From Ectocarpus siliculosus (lineage: Eukaryota > Sar > Phaeophyceae > Ectocarpales > Ectocarpaceae): DNA of 64,000 nucleotides. The stretch covers positions 4,401,521 to 4,465,520 of the forward strand of contig FN649741.1 of the NCBI GenBank assembly GCA_000310025.1. The letters are read 5' to 3'. Below, in pieces: positions 17,744 through 26,992 of the stretch. The position numbers and the translations under genes are program-made. Numbering within the stretch: the stretch's first letter is position 1; each line of letters begins with the position of its first letter. The notes beneath the pieces are model-generated. The model searched no databases. It saw nothing but the letters and a program-made list of their open reading frames with translations, and was not told the origin of the DNA.

Positions 17744-18628
17744 TCATCGCGACCTTTTCTTTATTTCGATGCCCATTGAAGACAGCAGTGTATTGGAGAC
17801 GTCCAACTCTTTCTTTCTTCTCATGATAGCCGGATCCAGCCTGGCTCGCTTCAGTCTGTCCACGAAAGAGTTGTTAAACTCTTGTTCGCGGTTCGTGTCG
17901 ATGCGCCGGGTGCCCACAAAGGGCGCCGTCGCCTCAATGTGTTGAACGGACTTCCGTAGGACATTTAGACACGAGCCGGCGGAGTCCGTGTCGATGAACG
18001 GAAGCACAGACTGTCGTCGGATGTTTAAAAAAGGACTAGTCTCCTCTATGATTTCCGATGGTGGAATGATTCCGCAGAAACCTTTGCGGTACTCTTCGAT
18101 TGACAGCTCCCCGCCAAACTCTTGGAGCTTAGCTCGAGGTGCGGCGGGTTGGAGTCTGTAGTCGCAGTACGTCTTCATCTTTTGTTTGGTCTCGATGTCC
18201 ATGATGCCCTTTTTGAGCTTGATCCAAGTCTTGTACGCCAGGACCGAAATGTACATGTTTCTATTACCTCTGCCTGCTGGCGAAGTCTCGCGCATGTTGA
18301 AAGACTTGGCACACTGCCACGAGCAGAACTTTCCCTCGCAGAAGTAAACATGTCTGAGGTCATCTCTGCTCACCGGGAGAGGGACGGGAACCCCTTCGAA
18401 AAAATGCGCACAATTGTGACAACGCTTGTCGTATGCGAGGGGCCACTGCAAGCAAGCTTTGACTACATCCGTGTCGTCCTCGTGAAAGAGTCTTCCCCAG
18501 ACTACTATGGGAGTTGCAGGGATGTCGGGGATCGTGATCGTATTGTCAATCACGCTAACGTTTGCAACACGCTGGATAGATTTGATATCATCATCTTCCA
18601 CGCGTTCCCTGTGCAAGATGTTACGCAT
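17744..18628 (-). CDS. VLTF2-like late transcription factor
   Basis: A 294-residue protein. Residues about 87-130 hold a zinc-binding pattern: CHNCAHFFEGVPVPLP, then YFCEGKFCSWQCAKSF. This Cys arrangement with FCSWQCAK is characteristic of the poxvirus A1/VLTF-2 family conserved in large DNA viruses, where it helps transcribe late genes. The long, basic C-terminal half (KRARLDPAIMRRKKE) is likely helical. Together with the VLTF3-like gene at 21697 it suggests a viral late transcription program. No membrane segment. Confidence 0.75.
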   Translation of the reverse strand: MRNILHRERVEDDDIKSIQRVANVSVIDNTITIPDIPATPIVVWGRLFHEDDTDVVKACLQWPLAYDKRCHNCAHFFEGVPVPLPVSRDDLRHVYFCEGKFCSWQCAKSFNMRETSPAGRGNRNMYISVLAYKTWIKLKKGIMDIETKQKMKTYCDYRLQPAAPRAKLQEFGGELSIEEYRKGFCGIIPPSEIIEETSPFLNIRRQSVLPFIDTDSAGSCLNVLRKSVQHIEATAPFVGTRRIDTNREQEFNNSFVDRLKRARLDPAIMRRKKELDVSNTLLSSMGIEIKKRSR

Positions 18629-18688
18629 CTCGTTCTACGTCAAAGTGGGCCTCACCACGCCATTACCGACTTTTTTATTACGAGAAAA

Positions 18689-19669
18689 CTATGGGCGAAT
18701 AAATCGGTCGATGTTTTCACCACCAGTACTTTGCACGATGTTCACTTCTTTGAGCGTGGAAGTGGCGGCTGCTATTTCATCAGGAGATACGCCAACGTCC
18801 GAAGAGGAGAACGGAGACACGGCTGCACCGAGACTACCATAAGCCTCTTCGAGGCCAGACCCCATCCCCAAGTTCTTCGCGTCGAAGGCCTCGCTGATCT
18901 TGAGCCCGGCACCAAGGCTCGCCTTGTTTCCCGAAAAAGGATTGAACTCGGCACCCTGTTTATCGAAAGGAGCCACGCCAAGCTTCTTGTTCACCTGTGC
19001 GCGTGATGCACTTCTGCCTCCCCCACCAGTCGCGACAGACGACACCGCCTTTTGTTTCAAGTGGGCAAGCTTCATCCCCATTCCAACAGGCTCGGTGCCC
19101 GGAACATTGCCGGATGTACTGGTCTTCGCGTACTCTTCGCGTTTGTCACCACTCTTTCTCGAGAACGGGAACGCAGCAGCACCCTCGCTGCTGATTCCCG
19201 TTTCAACAACCAGTTTCGAAGCGTTCTGCGTCCCACTTGAAAAGAAAGCATTGTTCTTCAGGCTAGATTTGTCGATCCTCATGCCGCCGGGTCGAGAAAC
19301 GCCCAGGTTGCTGCTGTACTGGTCGTGCACAAAGTCGTCCTGTAGCCGGCCTGTTCCCAGACCCTGGTTTTTGAGAGAGTCGCTGGCGAAGTCGAGGCTT
19401 GTGTTTGTCACCACGGCGGCGGGGTTTTTGGTTGGCACTCGTCCCATCGCCGAACCTTGTGCGCACCGAGCCCAGTCTGCGTGCGAAGGGTTTATCTTGG
19501 AACAGTCGGTTGCACCACGAGAGCCAAGCGCGCCCTTGATGGCACCCACGACTCCGGCTACTCGCGGATATCGATGCGGTCCCCGGAACTCTTGCCTCAT
19601 GACATAAATTAAAAGACACGCGGCTACAGTGGCAAGAATCAAAGTGGTACCTTCCTGTGTGGAGGACAT
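18689..19669 (-). CDS. Membrane-anchored probable virion protein
   Basis: A 326-residue protein with an N-terminal hydrophobic segment (TLILATVAACLLIYVM, residues about 9-24) followed by a long Gly/Ser/Ala-rich domain with few Cys. It has repeated short motifs such as GMRIDKSSLKNNAFF and KLGVAPFDKQGAEFNPFS. The layout (single N-terminal anchor, low-complexity exterior) is common among virion inner-membrane proteins of large DNA viruses, so that role is an inference. No family recognised. Confidence 0.7.
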   Translation of the reverse strand: MSSTQEGTTLILATVAACLLIYVMRQEFRGPHRYPRVAGVVGAIKGALGSRGATDCSKINPSHADWARCAQGSAMGRVPTKNPAAVVTNTSLDFASDSLKNQGLGTGRLQDDFVHDQYSSNLGVSRPGGMRIDKSSLKNNAFFSSGTQNASKLVVETGISSEGAAAFPFSRKSGDKREEYAKTSTSGNVPGTEPVGMGMKLAHLKQKAVSSVATGGGGRSASRAQVNKKLGVAPFDKQGAEFNPFSGNKASLGAGLKISEAFDAKNLGMGSGLEEAYGSLGAAVSPFSSSDVGVSPDEIAAATSTLKEVNIVQSTGGENIDRFIRP

Positions 19670-19776
19670 CTTCTTCTTCTCCTCGTTCTTTCATAACACA
19701 AAATATTTTTTTTCAGGATAAGGGTTGGTCCGACGAACGACTTATGAATGCCCTGGATCGCGCGTCGTCGTCAGTA

Positions 19777-20253
19777 CTAACACACGATAACATCTCTACA
19801 CAACTTGTGCACGAGAACCCCTTCGTGCTCGACGCAATCCATGTAAACCCACTCTCCGATATCCTGCCTGAAGTTCATACGCATACGGTCTGTACACAGG
19901 TTGCACCTGGAAAGATGCTCGTTAGCCTCCGTAGCAACAACGTACGCAGACTGCTCCTCGGTATCACTTTCTTCCGAAACATCTGATTGCTGATGATGCG
20001 GTGCCTGCGTCGTAGCACATGCGTGATATCGCGATAACTCCGGAAACCATTTGTAACACACACCACACCACACGTATCTGAGGCTACATGTAGAAGATAA
20101 TACAAGGTCATCGTTACGGAAGGAAGAGACTGGCCAGCCGTAAAACTTGGGAAAAGAACATGGCACACCCCTCCATAGCCGTACGTCACAATCCCAACGT
20201 GTCATAATTTCCAGGAAACTAAAATGATCCGATCTCTGAACACAGCATAACAA
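19777..20253 (-). CDS. Zinc-finger protein, Pcf11-like
   Basis: A 158-residue protein with two Cys/His clusters: YVWCGVCYKWFPELSRYHAC in the middle and SRCNLCTDRM... then a C-terminal DCVEHEGVLVHKLC. The second cluster, C-x2-C followed by EW-Y-D and a distant H-x2-C, resembles the C-terminal zinc finger of the cleavage/polyadenylation factor Pcf11. Between them is an acidic Ser-rich linker (SDVSEESDTEE). If correct it could act in viral mRNA 3'-end formation. The start is uncertain: an internal Met (MTRWDC) is also possible. Similarity is by eye only. Confidence 0.5.
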   Translation of the reverse strand: MLCCVQRSDHFSFLEIMTRWDCDVRLWRGVPCSFPKFYGWPVSSFRNDDLVLSSTCSLRYVWCGVCYKWFPELSRYHACATTQAPHHQQSDVSEESDTEEQSAYVVATEANEHLSRCNLCTDRMRMNFRQDIGEWVYMDCVEHEGVLVHKLCRDVIVC

Positions 20254-20325
20254 ATTTCAATCTGCTACATATACAAAGGTTTAGCAAACTAAAGTTTTCA
20301 GTTCGTTTCTTTTTCTGTTTTGATT

Positions 20326-21000
20326 ATGGGCACAGAAGACGAATCAGATTACTACTACAAGGGAGCGACCGATGAGAACAGTGTGGCGAAAGCGTCGTCC
20401 CTCTTTCAAAACCTGGGCGGATCTACTGGGGTCAGGGGAGAATTCTTCACCGACCGCTCGTCGTTCATCAGAATTCACAACCACATGAAGTCTTCCAACC
20501 ACTGGAAATCCGTCAGCAAGTGGGACACCGGAGTCGAGTACACTATTCAGCATCCCACCACCGACATCATCGTAGCAGACACCAACAGGGGTCAGAAAAC
20601 GGTCGTCTTCAAACAGCACGTGGTGCAGACAGTGCGCGGATGCACTGCATGCAAATCGGTCGACTTTACCGTGAACAAGTATGAAACGATAGAGCTCGAC
20701 CGTACAAGCAGGTCGTATCACGACTCCACGTACACGTGGGTGAAGATTAAGTCAGAAAAGGTATTCGTTCATGAATCCGAAAGATCGTCGTGGAAGTTCC
20801 ACCTCGCAGTCGTGTGGCAAGGAGACACGAAGGAAAAGGCCGAGAGCGTTCCACAGCAGTATTCGGTCGCCGTGTCGATGGGGTCCGTGGCAAAGGCTTC
20901 TCGTGACGCCGTGTACACCACGGCGTCTTTCCTGGAGAAAATGATGGACGCCATGTTTCAGAAATCTAGGAGTCGTCATATCATTCTCAACTTTTCTTGA
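20326..21000 (+). CDS. Hypothetical protein, possible RNA 5'-triphosphatase (tunnel fold)
   Basis: A 224-residue protein starting MGTEDESDYYYKG. The C-terminal half has KIKSEKVFV, then SSWKFHLAVVW, then YSVAVSMGSV. Basic strand, W-F-L-V-V strand and a final strand resemble the order seen in Cet1/LEF-4-type RNA triphosphatases used for mRNA capping, but the expected Glu pairs (ExE) are not clear: the last strand reads VAVS. If it is of this fold it may be inactive or divergent. Its 3' end overlaps the convergent gene by 25 bp. The gene call is firm, the function tentative. Confidence 0.7.
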   Translation: MGTEDESDYYYKGATDENSVAKASSLFQNLGGSTGVRGEFFTDRSSFIRIHNHMKSSNHWKSVSKWDTGVEYTIQHPTTDIIVADTNRGQKTVVFKQHVVQTVRGCTACKSVDFTVNKYETIELDRTSRSYHDSTYTWVKIKSEKVFVHESERSSWKFHLAVVWQGDTKEKAESVPQQYSVAVSMGSVAKASRDAVYTTASFLEKMMDAMFQKSRSRHIILNFS

Positions 21001-21245
21001 GCACTCTCTACTTGATTTTTGGTTTTAGTTTTACGCTTCACGTGCTGCCCCGTCACGTACATTAGTGCAAACTTACCCGTTGTCCATCCGTTCGATAGAA
21101 TGTGCTGATGGTCAGCATCAGCGCCAAGCCTTCTAATTTCCGAGAGGCATGCTCGTTCCTCCTTGACGGTCATGCTTTCGATGGCGGGTGTCATGACTCT
21201 TTTCCCCTGTTGCTGCGAGTCGGAATCAGTGACCAACTCGCTCAT
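20976..21245 (-). CDS. Small hypothetical protein
   Basis: An 89-residue protein from MSELVTDSDSQQQG with a basic C-terminus (VKRKTKTKNQVE). The frame runs further 5' through an AT-rich intergenic stretch that encodes Tyr/Asn repeats (NYNYYYIF) and is not coding, so I start at 21245. Convergent overlap of 25 bp with the previous gene. Unknown function. Confidence 0.6.
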   Translation of the reverse strand: MSELVTDSDSQQQGKRVMTPAIESMTVKEERACLSEIRRLGADADHQHILSNGWTTGKFALMYVTGQHVKRKTKTKNQVESAQEKLRMI

Positions 21246-21311
21246 GATTCCGAATATATAATAATAATTATAATTAAAACAGATTCGCATAAATTCAACA
21301 GCACTGCTGGT

Positions 21312-21713
21312 ATGGAAGACCTTCGGCAACAGAGAGGTGCCAGGAAAAAAAACTTGGAACAGGAGTTGTCCAATCTCGGTTTGGTGCTCAGGTACGACAG
21401 CAGGCTCTGCTCCTGCTACATCAACGGCATAACGTCTCCGGAGTGGACTGCCTCTAAAGTGGCCAAAGAGTGCGCACTAATGCACTGGCTACACAATTTT
21501 ACCGACTACGAAAAACGGTGCGCGGTGGCGGCGACACAACTGTCTCGAAAGATGTGGTTTCATAGCGGACAGAACTTTGCCGATTACATGAAAAGGCGCG
21601 TGTACCCCGCTATTAAGGAGGATATTCTGAAGGAGAACGAAGGCGGTCCGGAAGAGTGGCCATGGGTCAAACACACGGCCGCCCCCGATTCGTTGACTAC
21701 ATCGTCGACCTGA
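21312..21713 (+). CDS. Conserved-type hypothetical protein of algal viruses
   Basis: A 133-residue protein starting MEDLRQQRGARKK. The middle, LVLRYDSRLCSCYINGITSPEW, then MHWLHNFTDYEKR, matches a pattern I associate with small uncharacterised proteins in many large algal viruses (L-R-DS-LC-YI-G ... L-TxY). The start is placed after an AT-rich run (21259-21290) that looks like a promoter. Overlaps the convergent VLTF3 gene by 17 bp. Function unknown. Confidence 0.7.
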   Translation: MEDLRQQRGARKKNLEQELSNLGLVLRYDSRLCSCYINGITSPEWTASKVAKECALMHWLHNFTDYEKRCAVAATQLSRKMWFHSGQNFADYMKRRVYPAIKEDILKENEGGPEEWPWVKHTAAPDSLTTSST

Positions 21714-22659
21714 TGTATTCGAACCCTACCTCGGCACAAAGCTTCCGCCATATCCAGTCCTGATACTGTATCTTGTCGACCGACCTTAGCAAAGGAAAGT
21801 AGGGAAGGTACTCGTCCCACGACATGAGCTCCAAGAATTTGTGGATCAAGAACGAATACGACAGCATGTTTTGCCGTGGCTCACTTCGGATGATTTTCTG
21901 GAAAGGCTCCTGAATCGCGTCAAACATCTGGAGAAGAGCAGTCTCCTGCTCGTTCGTCATCTGCGGGGGCGTTACACCCGTAATAATCGCCGTGATTTGT
22001 ACGCAATTGTTGTAGTGCTTGTTCAAGCGAAGCTTTTTCAGGATCTCTCTCACTTTGGTGTGACTGATCGTTCTGATGTCATCGATCCGTTGCTTCTTGA
22101 GCTCGAAACGGACACTGTCAACCACCCCTTTGTCGACGGTCGTAGTCTCCTTGCCCTGCGTGCGCTTAAGCCAGGTCTTGAAATGGTTCTGTCGCTTGTA
22201 CATGTACGTGGTGTGGCTCACGTATCCTTGCCGGATGCAGTCTTCTCTGGTCATCTCCTGATACGGGTGCGACAACCCGCAATCAGGGCAAACTCTCTCC
22301 GCATCTTTGCGTATGTAGACCAGCTCTTTGTTACAAACTTCGCAAATCCATGCCTTGGAGAGACCGTTTCCCGTAGCGACTTCCGCGTCCATGTCCGCAT
22401 CTTGCACATCGGACTGTGTGACAACGCGCTCTGCCTCCCCGTTGCTATGATGGGTAGTGCGATATGCCGAAATGTCAACGAAGCTATCTATAGTGCACAC
22501 CACTCCCGGGAACGACGCATTCATCTTCTTGAGAAACTTGGCGTCTTGGTTCGTGGATGTCATGTGTCTCTTGACCCTTTTTGTCAAGCGATGGAATCCA
22601 TCTGTCACCGGAGGCCTACGGTTGATTCCACCAAAACTGTCGTCGTCGCAGCGGTCCAT
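21697..22659 (-). CDS. VLTF3-like late transcription factor
   Basis: A 320-residue protein. A zinc ribbon (CEVC ... CPDCGLSHPY) occupies residues about 107-133. After it come YKRQNHFKTWLKRTQGKE, a helix-rich core with ITGVTPPQM, and a C-terminal block with MLSYSFLIHKFLELM, YFPLLRSVDKI and DWIWRKLCAEVGF. This order is that of the poxvirus late transcription factor VLTF-3 family, conserved across Nucleocytoviricota. It should act in viral late gene transcription alongside the VLTF2-like protein at 17744. The N-terminal 100 residues are less conserved in type. Confidence 0.88.
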   Translation of the reverse strand: MDRCDDDSFGGINRRPPVTDGFHRLTKRVKRHMTSTNQDAKFLKKMNASFPGVVCTIDSFVDISAYRTTHHSNGEAERVVTQSDVQDADMDAEVATGNGLSKAWICEVCNKELVYIRKDAERVCPDCGLSHPYQEMTREDCIRQGYVSHTTYMYKRQNHFKTWLKRTQGKETTTVDKGVVDSVRFELKKQRIDDIRTISHTKVREILKKLRLNKHYNNCVQITAIITGVTPPQMTNEQETALLQMFDAIQEPFQKIIRSEPRQNMLSYSFLIHKFLELMSWDEYLPYFPLLRSVDKIQYQDWIWRKLCAEVGFEYIRSTM

Positions 22660-22803
22660 TGCTACGCTGAGGTGAGATGTGGTTCACACACTGCCTCTAC
22701 AATATAATGTGTGTAGAAAAGTTTCTATAATATAAATAAAAAACGCGTACAAACAAAGAGATATATATTATATTCCGTACAGTACAGTAACAAAAGCAGC
22801 ACA

Positions 22804-23103
22804 ATGAACGACAACGTCTCTACCCACACGCCTCTTATCCCCATGTCTGAAATGTTCGGGTCGAACACCAATGAAACCAGTGATTCTCGGCAGCCGATGG
22901 AGCAGCAGAAGTCCTCACAAAGAGCTTCGCTTAAGTACGTGCTGGAGATCATCGAAAGCGAGTTGGACAGTCTGGCCAAAGTCCAAACGTCTAACAACGA
23001 AGAGATTAAAAAGAGGTTAACCGAAATCCAGAGCTTCCGCGAGAGCAACCTTGTTGTAGTCGGTGCAATCAGTGGGCTCAAGAAGATCAGGGAAAAAATT
23101 TAG
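22804..23103 (+). CDS. Small coiled-coil protein
   Basis: A 99-residue acidic/basic protein, MNDNVSTHTPLIPMSEMFG, whose second half is a regular heptad-like helix (LKYVLEIIESELDSLAKVQ, then KKRLTEIQSFRES). No membrane segment. Upstream is a strongly AT-rich stretch with TATATATTATATT, a likely promoter. Family unknown. Confidence 0.65.
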   Translation: MNDNVSTHTPLIPMSEMFGSNTNETSDSRQPMEQQKSSQRASLKYVLEIIESELDSLAKVQTSNNEEIKKRLTEIQSFRESNLVVVGAISGLKKIREKI

Positions 23104-23185
23104 TCGTTGTTGTTTGCATGCTGCGTCGAGATTCCACAAATTATAATTTATGCTACAAGTTAAACATAAACGCTTTTGTCGCAGA

Positions 23186-24559
23186 ATGGCCAGCCCACCG
23201 AACGAGAAAGGCATCATGAATGCCATGAAGTCCATGAAGACCATCGCCGGCAAAGACAGTTTCAAAGACGGATTGACCCCCAAGACCATGGCTTTTCCTT
23301 CTCCGCCCAGAGACCTCGTCGGTACGATGGAATCAACAAAAAAGACCAGGCCAAATTTTAGTACCAAGAAGAACAAAAAGACGCCCCCTCCCAATGTTAC
23401 CGGCACGAGACCGAAAAAGAAATCGAGTCTTCCGCCACCGCCACCGCCGGCTGCCACGGCTACACCATCGTTACCACCACCACCTCTGACCAAACCAGAC
23501 ACCAACTCGCAGTTATTCGGGACTCTTCTTAACTCGCTCAAGACGGGCCCCGTCAGCCAAATGAACTCGGTGAGGCCAAGCAAGACGGGCAAGACGGGCA
23601 AGACGAAAAAAAAGATCACGCAAGGCAGCAAGAATCAAAAGAAAACGAAAGGGTACGCCTCCTCCTCGTCCTCCTCGTCCATGTCGTCGGTGTCAACCTC
23701 TTCTTCGAGGCCCTCGTCGACTTCATCTGCGTCATCAGAACCTTCTTCTTGCAGCGACACATTGTCATTGGCATCCTCAGGGAGCTGCTCCTCAGGGGGG
23801 AAATCAGGAAAACTGAAAATTGAAAAGAAAAAACGAAAGGAAGAGCTTCTTCACGAGAAAGTCGAAATGCTCACGCGCATAGCAAACCTGTCGAAAAATG
23901 GATTCACGACCACCAAGCAATGGGACGTCAAGGACGACATAGACGAGGTTCGGTACGAGTGCTATCGTATGCAGAGGGAAAGCAACTCCAAAAAGTCCAT
24001 CAAGATCATGCGGCGAGTCCTGGTGACCATCACCACGCTTGTCGAAACTGGCAACGCGTACTTTAATCCGTTCAACTTGCGACTGGACGGGTTTTCCGAG
24101 AGCATGATGCTAAACCTGGACGACTACGACGACTGCTTTGAACAGATACACCACAAGTACTCGGGGCGGTCTTCTGTCGGACCAGAAATGCAGATTCTCT
24201 TCACCTTCATGTCGGCAGCTATATTCCACCACGCCGGTAACGCCATCGGCCAGAAAAGAGACGGGGCGACCAACAAGAAAAGGTCGACAGCTAATCCGAT
24301 GTCGTCTGTCATGAGCATGATGGGGATGATCAACGCCAACGGCGCGTCACGAGTCAACAGCTACCCTATGCCTCGTTCTACACCGCCTCCGCAGACCTCA
24401 ACCGGTTCCGAATCGCTTGACGCCAGTGCTGGTTCTGACGGTGGTAAACCCAAGAGGAAAACCATGCGAGGCCCGGGGGCATCAATGATGCCCGATTCGA
24501 TCTTGGGTGCCGGCAACAGCAACAAGCAAACCACTCCGTCGATGACCCTTCCCGTCTAA
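23186..24559 (+). CDS. Low-complexity Ser/Pro/Lys-rich protein with a conserved-looking core
   Basis: A 457-residue protein. The N-terminal part is Lys/Pro-rich (PPPPPPAATA-type stretch), then a long Ser tract (residues about 155-210), then a more globular core (KKRKEELLHEKVEMLTRI to about MLNLDDYDDCFEQIHHKYSG, residues about 215-340), then a Gly/Ser/Met tail. The core is helical and has no recognised motif. Likely a virion-associated or scaffold protein (inference). It ends in a 4-bp convergent overlap with the kinase-like gene. Confidence 0.7.
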   Translation: MASPPNEKGIMNAMKSMKTIAGKDSFKDGLTPKTMAFPSPPRDLVGTMESTKKTRPNFSTKKNKKTPPPNVTGTRPKKKSSLPPPPPPAATATPSLPPPPLTKPDTNSQLFGTLLNSLKTGPVSQMNSVRPSKTGKTGKTKKKITQGSKNQKKTKGYASSSSSSSMSSVSTSSSRPSSTSSASSEPSSCSDTLSLASSGSCSSGGKSGKLKIEKKKRKEELLHEKVEMLTRIANLSKNGFTTTKQWDVKDDIDEVRYECYRMQRESNSKKSIKIMRRVLVTITTLVETGNAYFNPFNLRLDGFSESMMLNLDDYDDCFEQIHHKYSGRSSVGPEMQILFTFMSAAIFHHAGNAIGQKRDGATNKKRSTANPMSSVMSMMGMINANGASRVNSYPMPRSTPPPQTSTGSESLDASAGSDGGKPKRKTMRGPGASMMPDSILGAGNSNKQTTPSMTLPV

Positions 24560-25380
24560 GCCAGAGCTTTCCCGTGCTTGGTGACAAACTTTTGCTGGAA
24601 GTCCCTGAACAGCACGTCGAACCCGTGCACCGACTCGGGGAGAGTGAAATTGTACTTTGCACGTATATAGGCATGGGTCTTGTCGTAAAGATATGCGCGG
24701 TTGTGCTCGTTCTTCGTAAACAGAAGAGCTTGCGCAAGGCTGGTCATGTCAAACATTGGTACATGTTCTCCACTCCATCCGAAATCGATCAGCATTACGT
24801 CATAGCTTCCGTCGGCACGAACGACGTACCCTATGTTGTCGAGAGAGAGATCTCCGTGCGATACGTTAGCCTTTTCCATCGCCTCGACAGTCTTGACGAT
24901 ACCCTGAAATAGGGTCTTCAACTTTTTTTTACCAAGACTCTTGTGACCACCAACCAAGTCTTGCACGGACCCGTTGACCTGATCCATCGTCAAAACCCAA
25001 ACTCCTTTGGCAAGTTTGCAGGTATCGTAGACTTTCGGAGCCACGCCAATCGATGCCATTTTCCTCTGTGCCCTGACCTCGCGACACGGGTCCACAAAGA
25101 CAATCTTCGCCGCACGGACTGTGCCACTTTTGTTTATAATGCTGAATGTGCTTCCGTGAGCACCCGATCCCAGAAACGCTTTAAACTTCCAGTTCTTTAA
25201 GCAGTTAAGATCAAGGGCCTGTGTTATGTTGCGGCACATGTCGGACCTCGTCTTGACACTGGCAATTCTGTGTGAAGGGGCCCCCATGCTCTTCAACGTA
25301 TTGACCACCTGAAGCGGAGAGATATTACAGGTCTCGCCGTCACCCGTCTCGTACCACGAACGTTCGCTGGAAGTCGGCAT
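24556..25380 (-). CDS. Protein kinase-like protein
   Basis: A 274-residue kinase-fold protein. Glycine loop LGSGAHGSTF, AAKIVF lysine, SHGDLSLDNIGYV catalytic loop and MLIDFGWSG metal-binding motif are all present, so the catalytic Asp, Asn and DFG Asp are kept. The N-terminal 80 residues (NISPLQVVNTLKSMG) form a small helical region. The C-lobe is short, ending near KTHAYIRAKYNFTLPESVHG. The type (HGDLSLDN, IDFG) is common among viral and bacterial small kinases rather than host CAMK types. The start is set by AAAAAATGTTGTAC on the minus strand, about 30 nt upstream. Confidence 0.85.
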   Translation of the reverse strand: MPTSSERSWYETGDGETCNISPLQVVNTLKSMGAPSHRIASVKTRSDMCRNITQALDLNCLKNWKFKAFLGSGAHGSTFSIINKSGTVRAAKIVFVDPCREVRAQRKMASIGVAPKVYDTCKLAKGVWVLTMDQVNGSVQDLVGGHKSLGKKKLKTLFQGIVKTVEAMEKANVSHGDLSLDNIGYVVRADGSYDVMLIDFGWSGEHVPMFDMTSLAQALLFTKNEHNRAYLYDKTHAYIRAKYNFTLPESVHGFDVLFRDFQQKFVTKHGKALA

Positions 25381-25420
25381 GTCAGATGGTCGTGTGTCAA
25401 GCAAGTATGTACAACATTTT

Positions 25421-25816
25421 TTAACGCCGCAAAAGCTTGTGTTCGTCGCCGTACGAACTGTATGACGGCCGAGGAAGGAATGCTGTCGGCACGTTGCTGT
25501 TGGAGAACGTTCTGGTGGCAAATTCTCTCTGACTCGAGATCGCCCTTTCGGTGAAGGCAGCGAGACGACAGAGGACAGCGTTGTTCATGTCGGGCACTTG
25601 GGGCAAATCTTCAGTCTGAATTGATTCACTGAAGATCGCATCCATTGTGCGTGTCACGTCGGGATAAGCTACGGCAGAGCCTATTTCCGACAAGGCTCGT
25701 TTGTAGACCAGTTGCACGTTTTCGGTAGAGTGAAAACGACCACTGAGTTCTTTTTCGGCGGGGCGCAGTCGCTCCTCCGTTCGCCTATAGAGGCTAAAGT
25801 CGAAAAACCTCGACAT
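25421..25816 (-). CDS. Hypothetical protein
   Basis: A 131-residue protein from MSRFFDFSLYRRTEERLR, largely helical with no Cys-rich or membrane features. The frame begins earlier with MCEKKMFSSCID, but the ATG-TTT in it is the promoter element (minus strand, 25831-25843), so the start at 25816 is preferred. No known family. It sits between the kinase-like gene and another hypothetical gene on the same strand. Confidence 0.6.
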   Translation of the reverse strand: MSRFFDFSLYRRTEERLRPAEKELSGRFHSTENVQLVYKRALSEIGSAVAYPDVTRTMDAIFSESIQTEDLPQVPDMNNAVLCRLAAFTERAISSQREFATRTFSNSNVPTAFLPRPSYSSYGDEHKLLRR

Positions 25817-25868
25817 GTCGATGCATGAAGAAAACATTTTTTTCTCGCACATGTATTACATCCTAATA

Positions 25869-26816
25869 TTAAAAAATGATCGACGCAATTTTCTCGCGAG
25901 AGACGTTCTTCAACGCATCCTTCACGAGGTCCCTCTTCGTCTTGGTGACACCAGAGACCGTTGGCGAAACAGGAGTTTCGGGCCCACTTCCAGCTGCATC
26001 TAACTTACCACCCCACTTCTTCCTGGGGCGTGTCTCCGTCTGCAGAGACGGACACGACCTCTTCTTGTTGCGCTCGACGATACCCGTCAACAAGTCGTCG
26101 AAGTGTTCACCCTCAATAAAATTCTTGTGGTGGGCGTCACATGTCCGTATCATGTCCTCCATGAAGGCCCTGAAGAAGTGCTGCGAGTCGTTGCTGTTGT
26201 CCCTGTAGCGTCGGTAGTAAGGTAGAAGAAGTTGGTGGACCGACGACTCCATGTCCTTGATGAGCGCACCTGCCTTGACGTGCGCCCAGTTGTCCTCGCC
26301 TCTCGTCGCCTTGTACATGTCGCGCTTGCATACGGCACCAACGCTCTGTTTCTCAATCAGGTCTCTTTTGTTGATGAGAGGGAGGTCACAGAATATCTCT
26401 ATGTCCTCCAAACGCACCACCATCCCCGTTTGAAACACCACCACCGAGTTCCGCTTGATCGAAGTTGTGCCCTCCGTCATCAACTTCTTCAGATCGTTCG
26501 GACGCATGAAGACCGAGTTGCTGCTGCCGCGCACGGAGTCGTCCTTCACTCCGTACCCAGAAACGAGTGACACACACAGCATGCCCTGGATGGTATTATG
26601 CTTGTACTCCTTGGCCAAAATTCGGTACACCGTGTACACCGCGTTCCCCTCCTTGTCTTTTCCCGCGTGGTAGATATCGTGGGTCGGGAGAACCACCCGG
26701 GACCGACCGGTGTGCTTTTGCAGGAACAGAGGAGACGCGAGAATGTTCACGCCACCGGAGCCCGCGAAAAATGCCAGCACGGAGCTCGGGATGACCGGGG
26801 AGCAGGACATTGACAT
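25869..26816 (-). CDS. Hypothetical protein
   Basis: A 315-residue soluble protein. It has a central segment with VVVFQTGMVVRLEDIEIFCDLP, a helical part QLLLPYYRRYRDNSNDSQHFF, and a basic, Ser/Pro-rich C-terminus (RPRKKWGGKLD). No catalytic motif that I can name. It is clearly coding, with normal composition and no stops. The neighbours do not explain its role. Confidence 0.7.
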   Translation of the reverse strand: MSMSCSPVIPSSVLAFFAGSGGVNILASPLFLQKHTGRSRVVLPTHDIYHAGKDKEGNAVYTVYRILAKEYKHNTIQGMLCVSLVSGYGVKDDSVRGSSNSVFMRPNDLKKLMTEGTTSIKRNSVVVFQTGMVVRLEDIEIFCDLPLINKRDLIEKQSVGAVCKRDMYKATRGEDNWAHVKAGALIKDMESSVHQLLLPYYRRYRDNSNDSQHFFRAFMEDMIRTCDAHHKNFIEGEHFDDLLTGIVERNKKRSCPSLQTETRPRKKWGGKLDAAGSGPETPVSPTVSGVTKTKRDLVKDALKNVSREKIASIIF

Positions 26817-26953
26817 GGTGTGATGAGGTTGTGGCGAGCGTGGGCGGGAGCAGCAGCAGCTAATGTGATCGTGATGCCAGAGATTCCCGAGACAAATGTT
26901 TCATGAACATTTTGGGCGCGAAAAAATGGTTGAGAAATATGTTGTCTGACGAG

Positions 26954-26967
26954 GATAAAAATGTTTG
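26954..26967 (+). promoter_or_regulatory. ATGTTT-type promoter element
   Basis: GGATAAAAATGTTTGG about 26 nt before the small gene at 26993. It supports that gene, which otherwise has little evidence. Confidence 0.45.
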
Positions 26968-26992
26968 GTCCAGGTAATAATATATGTAAGAC

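Noticed and set aside
21841..22707. A 288-codon plus-strand frame opposite the VLTF3-like gene
   Set aside because: It is antisense to a gene with a clear family pattern (zinc ribbon and VLTF3 core), and its own composition (Arg/Val/Leu-rich, no motif) is that of a shadow.
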